A DNA stretch of 64,000 nucleotides from Pseudomonas sp. Fl4BN1. GTDB taxonomy: Bacteria > Pseudomonadota > Gammaproteobacteria > Pseudomonadales > Pseudomonadaceae. The position numbers and the translations under genes were made by a program. This document shows positions 8,434 through 21,388 of the stretch, piece after piece; position 1 is the stretch's first letter; every line of letters begins with the position of its first letter. The notes beneath the pieces were generated by a model. That model saw only the letters and a program-made list of their open reading frames with translations, was not told the DNA's origin and did not search any database. The stretch spans positions 1 through 64,000 of the forward strand of contig NZ_JAAARM010000013.1 in NCBI RefSeq assembly GCF_009908285.1, read 5' to 3'.

Positions 8434-9328
8434 TTCAACCGCAACACGCTGTGGCTATGTCGCCATCGTCGGCCGCCCCAACGTAGGCAAGTCGACGCTG
8501 CTCAACCACATCCTCGGCCAGAAGCTGGCGATCACCTCGCGCAAGCCGCAGACCACTCGTCACAACATGCTCGGGATCAAGACCGAAGGCGCCATCCAGG
8601 CGATCTACGTCGACACCCCCGGCATGCACAAGAGCAACGAGAAGGCTCTCAACCGCTACATGAACAAGACCGCCTCGGCGGCCTTGAAAGATGTGGACGT
8701 GGTGATTTTCGTGGTCGACCGCACCAAGTGGACCGACGAGGACCAGCTGGTTCTCGAGCGTGTGCAGTATGTGCAGGGCCCGGTGATCCTGGCGATCAAC
8801 AAGACCGATCGCATCGAGGACAAGGCTGATCTGATGCCGCACCTGGCCTGGCTGCAGGAACAGCTGCCGAATGCCGAGATCGTTCCGGTATCGGCCCAGC
8901 AGGGGCATAACCTCGAAGCCCTGGAAGGCCTGATCGCCAAGCACCTGCCGGAGAACGATCACTTCTTCCCGGAAGACCAGATCACCGACCGCAGCAGCCG
9001 CTTCCTTGCCGCCGAACTGGTGCGCGAGAAGATCATGCGCCAGCTGGGCGCCGAGCTGCCGTACCAGATCACCGTGGAAATCGAAGAGTTCAAGCAGCAG
9101 GGCAAGACCCTGCATATCCATGCCTTGATTCTCGTCGAGCGTGACGGCCAGAAGAAAATCATCATTGGCGACAAGGGTGAGCGGATCAAGCGCATCGGCA
9201 TGGAAGCGCGCAAGGACATGGAGCTGTTGTTCGATTCCAAGGTCATGCTCAACCTCTGGGTCAAGGTCAAGGGTGGCTGGTCCGACGATGAGCGCGCCTT
9301 GCGCTCCCTGGGCTACGGCGACCTCTGA
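8426..9328 (+). CDS. era: GTPase Era (30S ribosome assembly)
   Basis: The 300-residue protein carries GRPNVGKST (G1), DTPGMH (G3) and NKTDRI (G4), followed by a C-terminal KH domain with the IIGDKGERIKRIG loop. Era binds the 3' end of 16S rRNA during small-subunit maturation. The ATG at 8426 is chosen because GGAG at 8415-8418 is 7 nt upstream. An ATG two codons earlier is only 1 nt from that site. The gene overlaps rnc and is followed by a REP palindrome before recO. Confidence 0.97.
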   Translation: MTDSTATRCGYVAIVGRPNVGKSTLLNHILGQKLAITSRKPQTTRHNMLGIKTEGAIQAIYVDTPGMHKSNEKALNRYMNKTASAALKDVDVVIFVVDRTKWTDEDQLVLERVQYVQGPVILAINKTDRIEDKADLMPHLAWLQEQLPNAEIVPVSAQQGHNLEALEGLIAKHLPENDHFFPEDQITDRSSRFLAAELVREKIMRQLGAELPYQITVEIEEFKQQGKTLHIHALILVERDGQKKIIIGDKGERIKRIGMEARKDMELLFDSKVMLNLWVKVKGGWSDDERALRSLGYGDL

Positions 9329-9332
9329 AACC

Positions 9333-9380
9333 CTTCGCCGGCAAGCGGGCTCCTGCGGTTGGAGCCGGCGTGCCGGCGAA
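9333..9380. repeat. REP-type inverted pair between era and recO
   Basis: TTCGCCGGCAAGCGGGCTCC at 9333-9352 is the near-perfect inverse of GGAGCCGGCGTGCCGGCGAA at 9361-9380. This is the gagccggcttgccggcgaa REP family seen at several other places in the window. It can fold in RNA from either strand and probably separates era from recO expression. Confidence 0.8.
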
Positions 9381-9439
9381 CAGGCTCTACACCCCTTTTG
9401 GACCCGGTTCCCTCTCTGCCCCTGAGAATCCTCGCAACC

Positions 9440-10129
9440 ATGTCCAGCAACGCCCCAGTCGGTCAACTCGCTTACGTCCTGCACAGTCGCGCCTACCGCG
9501 AAAGCAGCGCGTTGGTGGATTTCCTTACCCCTCAGGGTCGCTTGCGCGCAGTACTGCGCAGTGCCCGGGGCAAGGCCGGAACTCTGGCGCGACCTTTCGT
9601 GCCGTTGGAAGTCGAGTTTCGTGGCCGTGGCGAACTGAAGAATGTCGGGCGCATGGAGAGCGCCGGCATCGCCGCCTGGCTCAATGGCGAAGCGCTGTTC
9701 AGTGGTCTCTATCTGAATGAGCTGTTGATCCGCCTGCTGCCTGCGGAAGATCCCCATCCTGCGGTGTTCGATCACTACGCTGCGACCTTGCTGGCCTTGG
9801 CTGAAGGTCGTCCCCTGGAGCCCTTGCTGCGCGCCTTCGAATGGCGACTGCTGGATGACCTGGGCTATGGCTTTGCCCTGGACAGCGACATCCACGGCGC
9901 GCCCATCGCCGCCGATGGCCTGTACCGCCTGCAGGTGGATGCCGGGCTGGAGCAGGTTTTCCTGCTGCAGCCGGGGTTGTTCAACGGCACTGAACTATTG
10001 GCCATGGCTGAAGCCGACTGGAGTGCGCCCGGCGCGTTGTCGGCGGCCAAGCGCCTGATGCGCCAAGCCCTGGCGGTGCACTTGGGTGGCCGGCCGCTGG
10101 TCAGTCGCGAGCTGTTCCGCAAGCCCTAG
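9440..10129 (+). CDS. recO: DNA repair protein RecO
   Basis: The 229-residue protein starts MSSNAPVGQLAYVLHSRAYR. The N-terminal OB-fold (about 10-80, ESSALVDFLTPQGRLRAVLR) is followed by an all-helical domain with LFSGLYLNELLIRLLP. Cysteines of the zinc finger seen in some RecO proteins are absent, as in other Gammaproteobacteria. RecO works with RecR to load RecA on SSB-coated gaps. An in-frame extension to 9359 runs through the REP element and is rejected. Confidence 0.93.
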   Translation: MSSNAPVGQLAYVLHSRAYRESSALVDFLTPQGRLRAVLRSARGKAGTLARPFVPLEVEFRGRGELKNVGRMESAGIAAWLNGEALFSGLYLNELLIRLLPAEDPHPAVFDHYAATLLALAEGRPLEPLLRAFEWRLLDDLGYGFALDSDIHGAPIAADGLYRLQVDAGLEQVFLLQPGLFNGTELLAMAEADWSAPGALSAAKRLMRQALAVHLGGRPLVSRELFRKP

Positions 10130-10264
10130 GTTCTGTTATCGCTGGTTGGCTGGTGGCGGCATTCCAGCGGCTGCTGGGGCAACGCGACTCATGAGCAAAT
10201 GGCAACAGACCCTGTTCTCCCCGTATGCTGTGCGCCGAATCTTCATTTATTCAGGAGCGCTTCC

Positions 10265-11011
10265 GTGAGCACCAGCAATCGCATTCTTCTTGGCGTGAAC
10301 ATCGACCACGTTGCCACCCTGCGTCAGGCCCGAGGCACCCGTTACCCTGACCCGGTCAAGGCAGCGCTGGACGCGGAAGAGGCGGGCGCCGACGGCATCA
10401 CCGTGCACCTGCGCGAAGATCGCCGGCACATCCAGGAGCGCGACGTTCTGTTGCTCAAGGATGTGTTGCAGACGCGGATGAACTTCGAGATGGGCGTCAC
10501 CGAAGAGATGATGGCCTTTGCCGAACGCATTCGTCCGGCACACATTTGCCTGGTGCCGGAAACCCGTCAGGAGCTGACCACCGAAGGTGGCCTCGATGTG
10601 GCAGGGCAGGAGGCACGGATCAGCGCGGCGGTGGAGCGACTGTCGAAAATCGGCGCAGAAGTGTCGCTGTTCATCGACGCCGACGAGCGCCAGATCGAAG
10701 CCTCCAAGCGGGTCGGTGCGCCGGCCATCGAGCTGCACACCGGGCGTTACGCCGATGCCCAGACGCCGAGCGAAGTGGCAGAGGAGCTGCAACGCATTGT
10801 CGATGGCGTTGCCGTGGGGGTGGCGCAGGGCTTGATCGTCAATGCCGGTCACGGCCTGCATTACCACAACGTCGAGGCCGTGGCAGCGATCAAGGGCATC
10901 AACGAATTGAACATCGGCCACGCCTTGGTGGCCCATGCGTTGTTTGTCGGTTTCAAAGGTGCTGTGGCAGAGATGAAGGCGCTGATCCTGGCGGCTGCGG
11001 CCAAGGCCTGA
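10265..11011 (+). CDS. pdxJ: Pyridoxine 5'-phosphate synthase
   Basis: The 248-residue TIM-barrel enzyme condenses 1-deoxyxylulose 5-phosphate with 3-amino-2-oxopropyl phosphate to give pyridoxine 5'-phosphate. Family motifs are GVNIDHVATLRQARGT, GADGITVHLREDRRHI, the C-terminal NAGHGLHYHNV and ELNIGHALVAHALF. The start is the GTG at 10265 (VSTSNRILLG) with GGAG at 10254-10257. The 135-bp gap after recO has no supported ORF. Confidence 0.97.
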   Translation: MSTSNRILLGVNIDHVATLRQARGTRYPDPVKAALDAEEAGADGITVHLREDRRHIQERDVLLLKDVLQTRMNFEMGVTEEMMAFAERIRPAHICLVPETRQELTTEGGLDVAGQEARISAAVERLSKIGAEVSLFIDADERQIEASKRVGAPAIELHTGRYADAQTPSEVAEELQRIVDGVAVGVAQGLIVNAGHGLHYHNVEAVAAIKGINELNIGHALVAHALFVGFKGAVAEMKALILAAAAKA

Positions 11012-11026
11012 GTGGTCTTGGCCGTT

Positions 11027-11074
11027 AAGCCGGTTCCTACACCGCCTCTGTAGGAGCCGGCTTGCCGGCGAATG
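11027..11074. repeat. REP hairpin between convergent pdxJ and mltF
   Basis: AAGCCGGTTCCTAC at 11027-11040 and GTAGGAGCCGGCTT at 11050-11063 form a 14-bp arm pair with one mismatch, continuing into GCCGGCGAATG. It lies between the two convergent stop codons, 15 bp and 4 bp from them, so it can act as a shared 3'-end structure. Confidence 0.8.
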
Positions 11075-11077
11075 CTT

Positions 11078-12538
11078 TTAAAGCGGCGGGTTTTCTTCTG
11101 GCGGCTTGGTCTTGTTGACTCCCGGCACGTGCAGGTTGCCCTCGGCGACCTGATCGCCTTCCAGCTGCGGCTGAGTCACCCAGGTGAGGATGTCGTAGTA
11201 GCGGCGGATGTTGGCGACGAAATGCACTGGCTCGCCGCCCCGGGCGTAACCGTAGCGGGTCTTGCTGTACCACTGCTTCTGCGACAGGCGCGGCAGCATC
11301 TTCTTCACGTCCAGCCACTTGTTCGGGCTCAACCCTTCTTTCTGCGCCAGCTTGCGCGCGTCTTCCAGGTGGCCGGTGCCGACGTTGTATGCGGCGAGGG
11401 CAAACCAGGTGCGATCCGGTTCCTCGATCTTGTCGTCCAGCTGTTCCTTGATATAGGCCAGGTACTTGGCCCCGCCGCTGATGCTCTGCTTGGGGTCCAG
11501 GCGGTTGGACACGCCCATGGCCTGGGCAGTGTTCTGGGTCAGCATCATCAGCCCGCGCACGCCGGTCTTGGAGGTCACCTCGGCCTGCCACATGGATTCC
11601 TGGTAGCCGACGGCCGCCAGCAGGCGCCAGTCGAGCTTCTCTTGCTTGGCCGAGGTCTTGAAGTGTTTCTCGTACTTGGGCAGGCGCTGCTGCAGGTGCT
11701 GGGCAAAGGTGTAGGCACCGACGTAGCCGAGCACGTCCACGTGACCGTAGTAACGGTCCTTGAGGCGTTGCAGGGTGCCGTTCTTCTCCACCTTGTCGAG
11801 GAAGCTGTTGATCTCGTTGAGCAGGCTGTTGTCGTCGCCGGCGGCCACCGCCCAGCTCTGACTGCGGGCGTCACCGAGGTCGAAGGCCACCCGCACGTTG
11901 GGGAAGTACACCTGGTTCATCGCCAGTTCATTGGAGTCCACCAGGGTCAGGTCGATCTGCCCTTCGTCCACCATGCGCAGCAGGTCGACCACCTCGACGG
12001 CGTCCGACTCTTCGTATTCGATGCCGGGGTACTTGAGCTTGAGCTCCGCCAGTTGCTCGGCGTGGGTGCTGCCCTTGAGCACCATGATGTGCTTGCCCAC
12101 CAGGTCCTGGGCGGTCGTCGGGCGGGACTGGCCGTTGCGATAGATGACCTGGGGGGTGACTTCCAGATAGGGGTGGGAAAACCTGACTTGCTGCTTGCGC
12201 TGCTCGCTGCTCACCAGGCCGGCGGCAGCCAGCACCGGGCCCTTGGGTTGGCCCAGTTGGTCGAACAGGTCGTCAAGGTTGTCGGCGGTCTCGATCTTCA
12301 GCTCGACCCCCAGATCGTCGGCAAAGCGCTTCACCAGCTCGTATTCGAAGCCGGTCTCACCGTTGCGATCCTGAAAATAGGTGGCGGGGCTGTTGCGGGT
12401 GATTACCCGCAGCACACCATCCTCCTTTACGCGCTCAAGGGTGCTGGGTTTTTCAACACAGGCGCCGAGCATCAGGAAGAGTCCGGTTACGATGAGCCAC
12501 TTGGCGCAGCGCGGACGTAAAGCCATAGGGGAAAACAT
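11078..12538 (-). CDS. mltF: Membrane-bound lytic murein transglycosylase F
   Basis: The 486-residue protein has a lipoprotein signal peptide (CAKWLIVTGLFLMLGAC, lipobox LGAC). Residues about 40-270 form an SBP_bac_3-like module (GVLRVITRNSPATYFQ, TLVDSNELAMNQ) that in family members regulates activity. The C-terminal SLT family 1 domain has the catalytic glutamate in AAVGYQESMWQ, then GVRGLMMLT and WFALAAYNVG. It cleaves peptidoglycan between MurNAc and GlcNAc at the outer membrane. It is divergent from purL. Confidence 0.96.
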   Translation of the reverse strand: MFSPMALRPRCAKWLIVTGLFLMLGACVEKPSTLERVKEDGVLRVITRNSPATYFQDRNGETGFEYELVKRFADDLGVELKIETADNLDDLFDQLGQPKGPVLAAAGLVSSEQRKQQVRFSHPYLEVTPQVIYRNGQSRPTTAQDLVGKHIMVLKGSTHAEQLAELKLKYPGIEYEESDAVEVVDLLRMVDEGQIDLTLVDSNELAMNQVYFPNVRVAFDLGDARSQSWAVAAGDDNSLLNEINSFLDKVEKNGTLQRLKDRYYGHVDVLGYVGAYTFAQHLQQRLPKYEKHFKTSAKQEKLDWRLLAAVGYQESMWQAEVTSKTGVRGLMMLTQNTAQAMGVSNRLDPKQSISGGAKYLAYIKEQLDDKIEEPDRTWFALAAYNVGTGHLEDARKLAQKEGLSPNKWLDVKKMLPRLSQKQWYSKTRYGYARGGEPVHFVANIRRYYDILTWVTQPQLEGDQVAEGNLHVPGVNKTKPPEENPPL

Positions 12539-12760
12539 TGGCGCAGTATACGCAAAGGATAACGGCCGCCATATCTCGACAGTGAAGGCCCAGTCTGCTA
12601 GCGATTGGCGACCTCGCCTGCAGCCCTCAAGAATGGGGCTTCGGGCGCCAATGTGACGATTAAAATAACCCTTCGCAATGAGCCCGATAAGCCTTTGTTA
12701 TAAGGCGCTGGACCCGGGCCGACGTCCGGGGGCGCCTGGGCGTAGCGTTTCGAGTGCCGA

Positions 12761-12782
12761 GGCCTGCGGTTTACGTTAGAAT
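12761..12782 (+). promoter_or_regulatory. purL promoter region with an element shared with purT
   Basis: GGCCTGCGGTT at 12761-12771 lies 5 bp upstream of a -10-like TAGAAT at 12777-12782. The same 11-mer precedes the TAAAAT upstream of purT at 27780-27790. No convincing -35 is seen 17 bp upstream of TAGAAT, so the element may stand in for a -35 or be a regulator site. Confidence 0.45.
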
Positions 12783-12825
12783 GCACGGCCTCAAAGCACA
12801 CCCCCTTCCCGAGGCTGTCCCGAAG

Positions 12826-16722
<3,897 letters not shown>

Positions 16723-16727
16723 GGCTG

Positions 16728-17039
16728 ATGTACAAGCTCAGCTTTTTCGTGCCTCCCAGCCATGTGGAGCAGGTCAAGAACGCCGTATTCGCCGCCGGTG
16801 GCGGTCGTATCGGCGACTATGACCAGTGCGCCTGGCAGGTGCTTGGCCAGGGTCAGTTTCGCCCGTTGGACGGCAGTCAGCCGTTTCTCGGGCAGGCCGG
16901 CCTGGTGGAGCGGGTGGAGGAGTGGAAAGTCGAGCTGGTGGTGGCCGATGAATTGATCCGTTCGGTGGTGATGGCGCTCAAGCAGAGTCATCCCTACGAA
17001 ACGCCAGCCTATGAAGTCTGGCGCCTGGAAGCGTTCTGA
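16728..17039 (+). CDS. Small Nif3-like (YqfO/CutA-type fold) protein
   Basis: The 103-residue protein starts MYKLSFFVPPSHVEQVKNAV and carries GGGRIGDYDQCAWQVLG and SHPYETPAYEVW. This matches the stand-alone version of the insert domain of Nif3 family proteins (YqfO-like, CutA-like fold). The ATG overlaps a GAGG at 16721-16724 with proper spacing and lies 5 bp after the purL stop, so it is co-transcribed with purL. The SHPYE motif is conserved in the family and suggests a metal or small-molecule site. The biochemical role is unknown. Confidence 0.85.
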   Translation: MYKLSFFVPPSHVEQVKNAVFAAGGGRIGDYDQCAWQVLGQGQFRPLDGSQPFLGQAGLVERVEEWKVELVVADELIRSVVMALKQSHPYETPAYEVWRLEAF

Positions 17040-17053
17040 GGTTATTCACCAAT

Positions 17054-17093
17054 AAAAAGCCCGCTGAACCGGAAACGGTCAGCGGGCTTTTTT
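17054..17093. terminator. Bidirectional terminator between purL unit and nag operon
   Basis: AAAAAGCCCGCTGA and TCAGCGGGCTTTTTT are complementary arms around ACCGGAAACGG. The A-run on one side and T-run on the other serve both convergent transcription units (stops at 17039 and 17110). Confidence 0.92.
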
Positions 17094-17109
17094 GTGTCTC
17101 AAGGCACCC

Positions 17110-18816
17110 TCAAGCTCCAGCACTTACCTCCTGGTGCATCAGCGACTGCAACGCCACCTGCAGGCCACTGGCCTTTTCGCCAATCAGCACATGCCAGACG
17201 TCTCCCTCCAGCCGCCGTGTGCCCTGGCAACCCAGTGCCTTGAGCGTGGACTCCGACAAGCTCCGGCTGTCACTCAATTGCACCCGCAACCGGGTCAGGG
17301 CTACACAATCCATTTGCAGCAGGTTGTCGCGGCCGCCGAGGGCGTCGAGCCATTGCTGTGCTTCCGGTACGGGAATGTCGATCTGCCGTGGGGCGGGTTC
17401 AAGGGTTGGGGGCACCGTGGTGCTGGCCGACGTCGGCAACGCCTGACGGATTTCGTCGGCAATGCTGTCGGCCATCGGTCCGACCACCACTTGCAGGCTG
17501 CCACCCTTGCCGGGGCGCACTACGGCCATGGCCCCCAAGGCCTTCAGTTCCGCATCAGCGGCCCGGCTGCGATCCGCCAGTTCCAGGCGCAGACGAGTGG
17601 TGCAGGCGCCAACCGTGATCAGGTTGGCTGCGCCGCCCAGGGCCTTGATATAGGCACTGGCCAGTTGGTCGGTACTGAGCTCGGTCTTTTCGCTGGACGG
17701 GCTGTCCTCGCGACCCGGGGTCTTGAGGTTGAAGCGCCGGATACAGAAGTCGAACACCAGGTAGTACACCACGGCATACAGCAGCCCCACCGGAAATACC
17801 TTCCAGCCGTTGGTCGAGCGACCCCAGCCCAGGGCCATGTCGATGGCGCCACCGGAGAAGGTGAACCCCAGGTGGATATTCAGCAGATTGGTCAGGGCCA
17901 TGGCCAGCCCGGTGAGCAACGCGTGCAGCAGATACAACAGCGGAGCGAGGAACATGAAGGCGAATTCGATGGGCTCGGTGACCCCGGTCAGGAACGAGGT
18001 CAGGGCCATGGACAGGAAGATCCCGCCCATTACCTTGCGCCGCTCCGGCAAGGTGTTGCGGTACATGGCCAGGCAGGCAGCGGGCAGGCCGAACAGCATC
18101 ATCGGGAACATCCCGGTCATGAACTGGCCGCCCTTGGGGTCGCCGGCGAAGTAGCGGGTCAGGTCGCCGGTAACCACCGCACCGGTGGCCGGGTCGGTGA
18201 AGCTGCCAAAGATGAACCAGGCCATGTTGTTGAGGATGTGGTGCAGGCCGGTGACGATCAGCAGGCGGTTGAACACGCCGAAGACGAAGGCACCGAAGCT
18301 GCCGCTTTCCAGCAGCAACTGGCCGAAGTTGTTGATCCCGTGTTGGATCGGCGGCCAGATCAGGCCAAACACTACCCCAAGGCCAACGGCCGTGAAGCCG
18401 GTGGCGATCGGCACGAAGCGCCGGCCGCCGAAGAATGCCAGGTACTCCGGCAGCTTGATGTCCTTGAAGCGGTTGTACAGCGCACCCGCCATCAGGCCGC
18501 TGATGATCCCGGCGAGCATGCCCATGTTGATGCTGGCATCCAGTACCTTGAGGGTCGAGATCATCACCAGATAGCCGATGGCTCCGGCCAGCCCTGCGGT
18601 GCCATTGTTGTCCTTGGCAAAGCCCACGGCGATGCCGATGGCAAAGATCAGCGCCAGGTTGCCGAAGATCGACTGCCCGGCATCGTGGATGATCGCGATG
18701 TTCAGCAGGTCGGTGTCACCCAGGCGCAGTAGCAGGCCGGCGATGGGCAGGATGGCGATGGGCAGCATCAGCGCCCGGCCGAGGCGTTGCAGGCCCTCGA
18801 TGAAATACTGGTACAT
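17110..18816 (-). CDS. nagE: N-acetylglucosamine PTS transporter, IIC-IIB plus degenerate second IIB
   Basis: The 568-residue protein has an N-terminal IIC domain (about 1-370) with about ten membrane segments and the glucose-family TGVTEPIEFAF motif. A IIB domain at about 385-465 has the phosphorylated cysteine in GACTTRLR (C405). A second IIB-like domain at about 490-565 reads DCVALTRLR. Aligned on TRLR, the catalytic cysteine position is Ala506, with a Cys two residues earlier at 504, so this copy is probably not phosphorylated. Start is MYQYFIEGLQRLGRAL. It takes up and phosphorylates GlcNAc and is the last gene of the nag operon. Confidence 0.92.
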   Translation of the reverse strand: MYQYFIEGLQRLGRALMLPIAILPIAGLLLRLGDTDLLNIAIIHDAGQSIFGNLALIFAIGIAVGFAKDNNGTAGLAGAIGYLVMISTLKVLDASINMGMLAGIISGLMAGALYNRFKDIKLPEYLAFFGGRRFVPIATGFTAVGLGVVFGLIWPPIQHGINNFGQLLLESGSFGAFVFGVFNRLLIVTGLHHILNNMAWFIFGSFTDPATGAVVTGDLTRYFAGDPKGGQFMTGMFPMMLFGLPAACLAMYRNTLPERRKVMGGIFLSMALTSFLTGVTEPIEFAFMFLAPLLYLLHALLTGLAMALTNLLNIHLGFTFSGGAIDMALGWGRSTNGWKVFPVGLLYAVVYYLVFDFCIRRFNLKTPGREDSPSSEKTELSTDQLASAYIKALGGAANLITVGACTTRLRLELADRSRAADAELKALGAMAVVRPGKGGSLQVVVGPMADSIADEIRQALPTSASTTVPPTLEPAPRQIDIPVPEAQQWLDALGGRDNLLQMDCVALTRLRVQLSDSRSLSESTLKALGCQGTRRLEGDVWHVLIGEKASGLQVALQSLMHQEVSAGA

Positions 18817-18838
18817 GGCGTCTCTCCTGGAGTTCTTG

Positions 18839-21361
18839 TTATGGGTGCAGAGGCCAATGCCGTGCGCAGGCCTGGCGGACTGCGGCGGCGCCGGGGAGGT
18901 TGAGCAATGACTGGGCGAGGTGCCGGCACTCGGCCGCATCCAACTGGCGTACCCGGTCTTTGATCTCGCCCACTTGCGGTGGGCTTACCGACAACTCGCT
19001 GACCCCGAGGCCGATCAGCACCGGCGTGGCCAGTGGGTCGCAAGCCAGGGCGCCGCAAACCCCGACCCAGCGTCCATGGCGGGCGGCGCCGGCGCAGGTC
19101 TGGGCGATCAGCCGCAGCAGGGCGGGATGCAGGGCATCGACCCGCGCGGCCAGCCCGGCATGGTCACGGTCCATGGCCAGGGTGTACTGGGACAGGTCGT
19201 TGGTGCCGATGGACAGGAAGTCGGCGTGTTCCGCCAGTTGCTCGGCCATCAGCGCAGCCGCTGGCACTTCGATCATCACCCCCAGCTCCGGGCGCTGGGC
19301 CAGGCCCAGTTCGGCGGCCAGCGCGTCCAGGCGCTGGCGGATCTGCAGCAGTTCGGCGACTTCGGTGACCATCGGCAGCATCACTCGGCAGCGCTGCAGT
19401 GGCGTGACTTGGAGCAGTGCGCGCAATTGCTGGTCCAGCAGTTCCGGGCGCGCCAGGGCCAGCCGGATGCCTCGCAGGCCGAGCACCGGATTGGCCTCCA
19501 CCGGCAGCGGCAGGTAGTCCAGTTGCTTGTCGCCGCCGACGTCGATGGTGCGGATGATCACCGGCTTGTCGCCCATGGCATCCAGCACTGCCTGATAGGC
19601 CTGTCGCTGTTCGACTTCGTCTGGCGCGGAGTGGCGATCGACGAACAGGAACTCGGTGCGCAGCAGGCCGACGCCATCGGCGCCACCCTGGTGTGCTTCC
19701 CGGGCTTCTTCGCTGGAGGCGACATTGGCCGCCACTTCGATCTGCTGGCCGTCCCGGGTCAGGGCGCTGGCATGGGCTTGCTGTTGCTGTGACTGGCGAC
19801 GTTGTCGGCGTGAGTCAGCGGTTTGTTGCACTTGCTCGATACGGCGAGGGTCCGGGGCCAGCTCCAGGCGTCCGCCATCGGCATCCAGCACGACCTGTTG
19901 GCCGTTGCCGATGCCCAGCACTTCCTGGCCCAGGGCTACCAGGCAGGGCAGGCCCTTGCCCCGGGCAAGAATCGCCACGTGAGAGGTGGCGCCGCCGGCG
20001 GCCATGCACAGGCCGGCCACGCCCTGGGCACTGAGTTGCAGCAGGTCGGAGGGGGTCAGTTCCTCGGCGGCGACAATCGCCCCGGCCGGCAGATCGCAGT
20101 GCCAGGCCTCTCCCAGCAGCGCGCGTAGCACTTGCTGTTGCAGGTCTCGCAGATCATTGGCGCGCTCTGCCAGCAGCGGGTTGCCCAGTTGCTGCAGCAC
20201 CTGGCATTGCTCGGTGATTGCCGCGCTCCAGGCGTGGGTGGCGGCACGTCCCTGAGCGATCGCCGCGTCGCTGGCATCGAGCAGGGTCGGGTCTTCGAGC
20301 AGAGCCAGGTGAGCGTTGAAAATATCCTGCTCTTCCTGGTTTCGACGTTGTCTGGCTTGCTCCAGGGTGTGCCGGATATCCCGACGTACCTGGTCCAGGG
20401 CCGCACTCAGGGCGAGGCGTTGGGCTTGCGGCTGATGCTCGCCGAGATCTTCCGGGAGCGCTATGGCGTTGAGCCGGAACAACGGGCCGCTAACCAATCC
20501 CGGGGCGGCGCAGACGCCATGTAGCACTCCATCCTCTGTGGGGCGGTGGGCGATCTGGGCGGGCGCCGGGGTGGCGGCGTGAGTATCTGCCGCCAGGGCG
20601 GTGCCCAGGGTCTTGAGCAGAGCCTGCAAGGCCTCTTGGCAATCGGCGCCCTGGCAGCTGACCAGCACTTCATCCTGCTCGCCGATGCCCAGGCCCATCA
20701 GGGCCATCAGGCTGGAACAGGAGGCACTCTGGTCCTTGAAAATCAACTGTGATCGGCTGCTGAAACCCTCGGCAGTCTGGCGCACCAGGGCGGCGGGGCG
20801 GGCATGCAGGCCGCCGCGATGGGCGACCTTGATCCGGGCGCTGGCCTGTTCGCTGGAGTGTGCCTGGGTCTGTGCCTGGGCAGCCTGGTTTGCCCTGGGG
20901 GTGATGTGCAGCAGTGGCTCGCCGACCTTGACCGATGACAGGGGCAGGTGGCGCAAGTCGAAACCCTCGCCGTTGGTCAGGATCAGCAGGCTGATCAGGC
21001 TTCGGCAGTGCTGCGCTACGTAGTCGAGGTCAACCCACAGCAAGGGTTGGCCGGCATTCACCTGTTGCCCTTCCTCCACCAGCAGGGCGAAACCTTCACC
21101 TTGCAGCTCGACGGTGTCCAGGCCCAGGTGCAGCAGCAGTTCGGCGCCGTTGGCAGCGCGCAGGGTCACTGCATGGCCGGTACGCGCCACCTGGATCACC
21201 TGGCCGGCGCAGGGCGCATGCAAGGTGTTGTTGAGAGGGTCGATGGCAATCCCGTCACCCATGGCGCCGCTGGCGAACACCGGGTCGGGAACGCTGCGCA
21301 GCGACAGCACGGGCCCGCTTAACGGGGCACTGAGCGTCAGGTCGTTATTGTTGTTGTGCAT
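18839..21361 (-). CDS. Multidomain PTS phosphotransferase: EIIA(Glc-type)-HPr-EI
   Basis: The 840-residue fusion supplies all soluble phosphotransfer steps for NagE. The EIIA domain (1-155) has the active His in LLLHLGLDTV (H78) with partner H63. The HPr domain (about 175-260) has GLHARPAAL (H186). Enzyme I (about 285-840) has GGATSHVAIL (H461) and the PEP-binding C-terminal barrel with GLLRTEFLFVDR. The start is the ATG at 21361 (MHNNNNDLTL). Seven extra codons upstream have no better ribosome site. It is often called nagF or ptsP-like. Having EI fused to the sugar-specific EIIA makes the GlcNAc system independent of the fructose and nitrogen PTS chains. Confidence 0.93.
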   Translation of the reverse strand: MHNNNNDLTLSAPLSGPVLSLRSVPDPVFASGAMGDGIAIDPLNNTLHAPCAGQVIQVARTGHAVTLRAANGAELLLHLGLDTVELQGEGFALLVEEGQQVNAGQPLLWVDLDYVAQHCRSLISLLILTNGEGFDLRHLPLSSVKVGEPLLHITPRANQAAQAQTQAHSSEQASARIKVAHRGGLHARPAALVRQTAEGFSSRSQLIFKDQSASCSSLMALMGLGIGEQDEVLVSCQGADCQEALQALLKTLGTALAADTHAATPAPAQIAHRPTEDGVLHGVCAAPGLVSGPLFRLNAIALPEDLGEHQPQAQRLALSAALDQVRRDIRHTLEQARQRRNQEEQDIFNAHLALLEDPTLLDASDAAIAQGRAATHAWSAAITEQCQVLQQLGNPLLAERANDLRDLQQQVLRALLGEAWHCDLPAGAIVAAEELTPSDLLQLSAQGVAGLCMAAGGATSHVAILARGKGLPCLVALGQEVLGIGNGQQVVLDADGGRLELAPDPRRIEQVQQTADSRRQRRQSQQQQAHASALTRDGQQIEVAANVASSEEAREAHQGGADGVGLLRTEFLFVDRHSAPDEVEQRQAYQAVLDAMGDKPVIIRTIDVGGDKQLDYLPLPVEANPVLGLRGIRLALARPELLDQQLRALLQVTPLQRCRVMLPMVTEVAELLQIRQRLDALAAELGLAQRPELGVMIEVPAAALMAEQLAEHADFLSIGTNDLSQYTLAMDRDHAGLAARVDALHPALLRLIAQTCAGAARHGRWVGVCGALACDPLATPVLIGLGVSELSVSPPQVGEIKDRVRQLDAAECRHLAQSLLNLPGAAAVRQACARHWPLHP

Positions 21362-21388
21362 GGCGCAGTACTCATCAATCAAAGGGGC

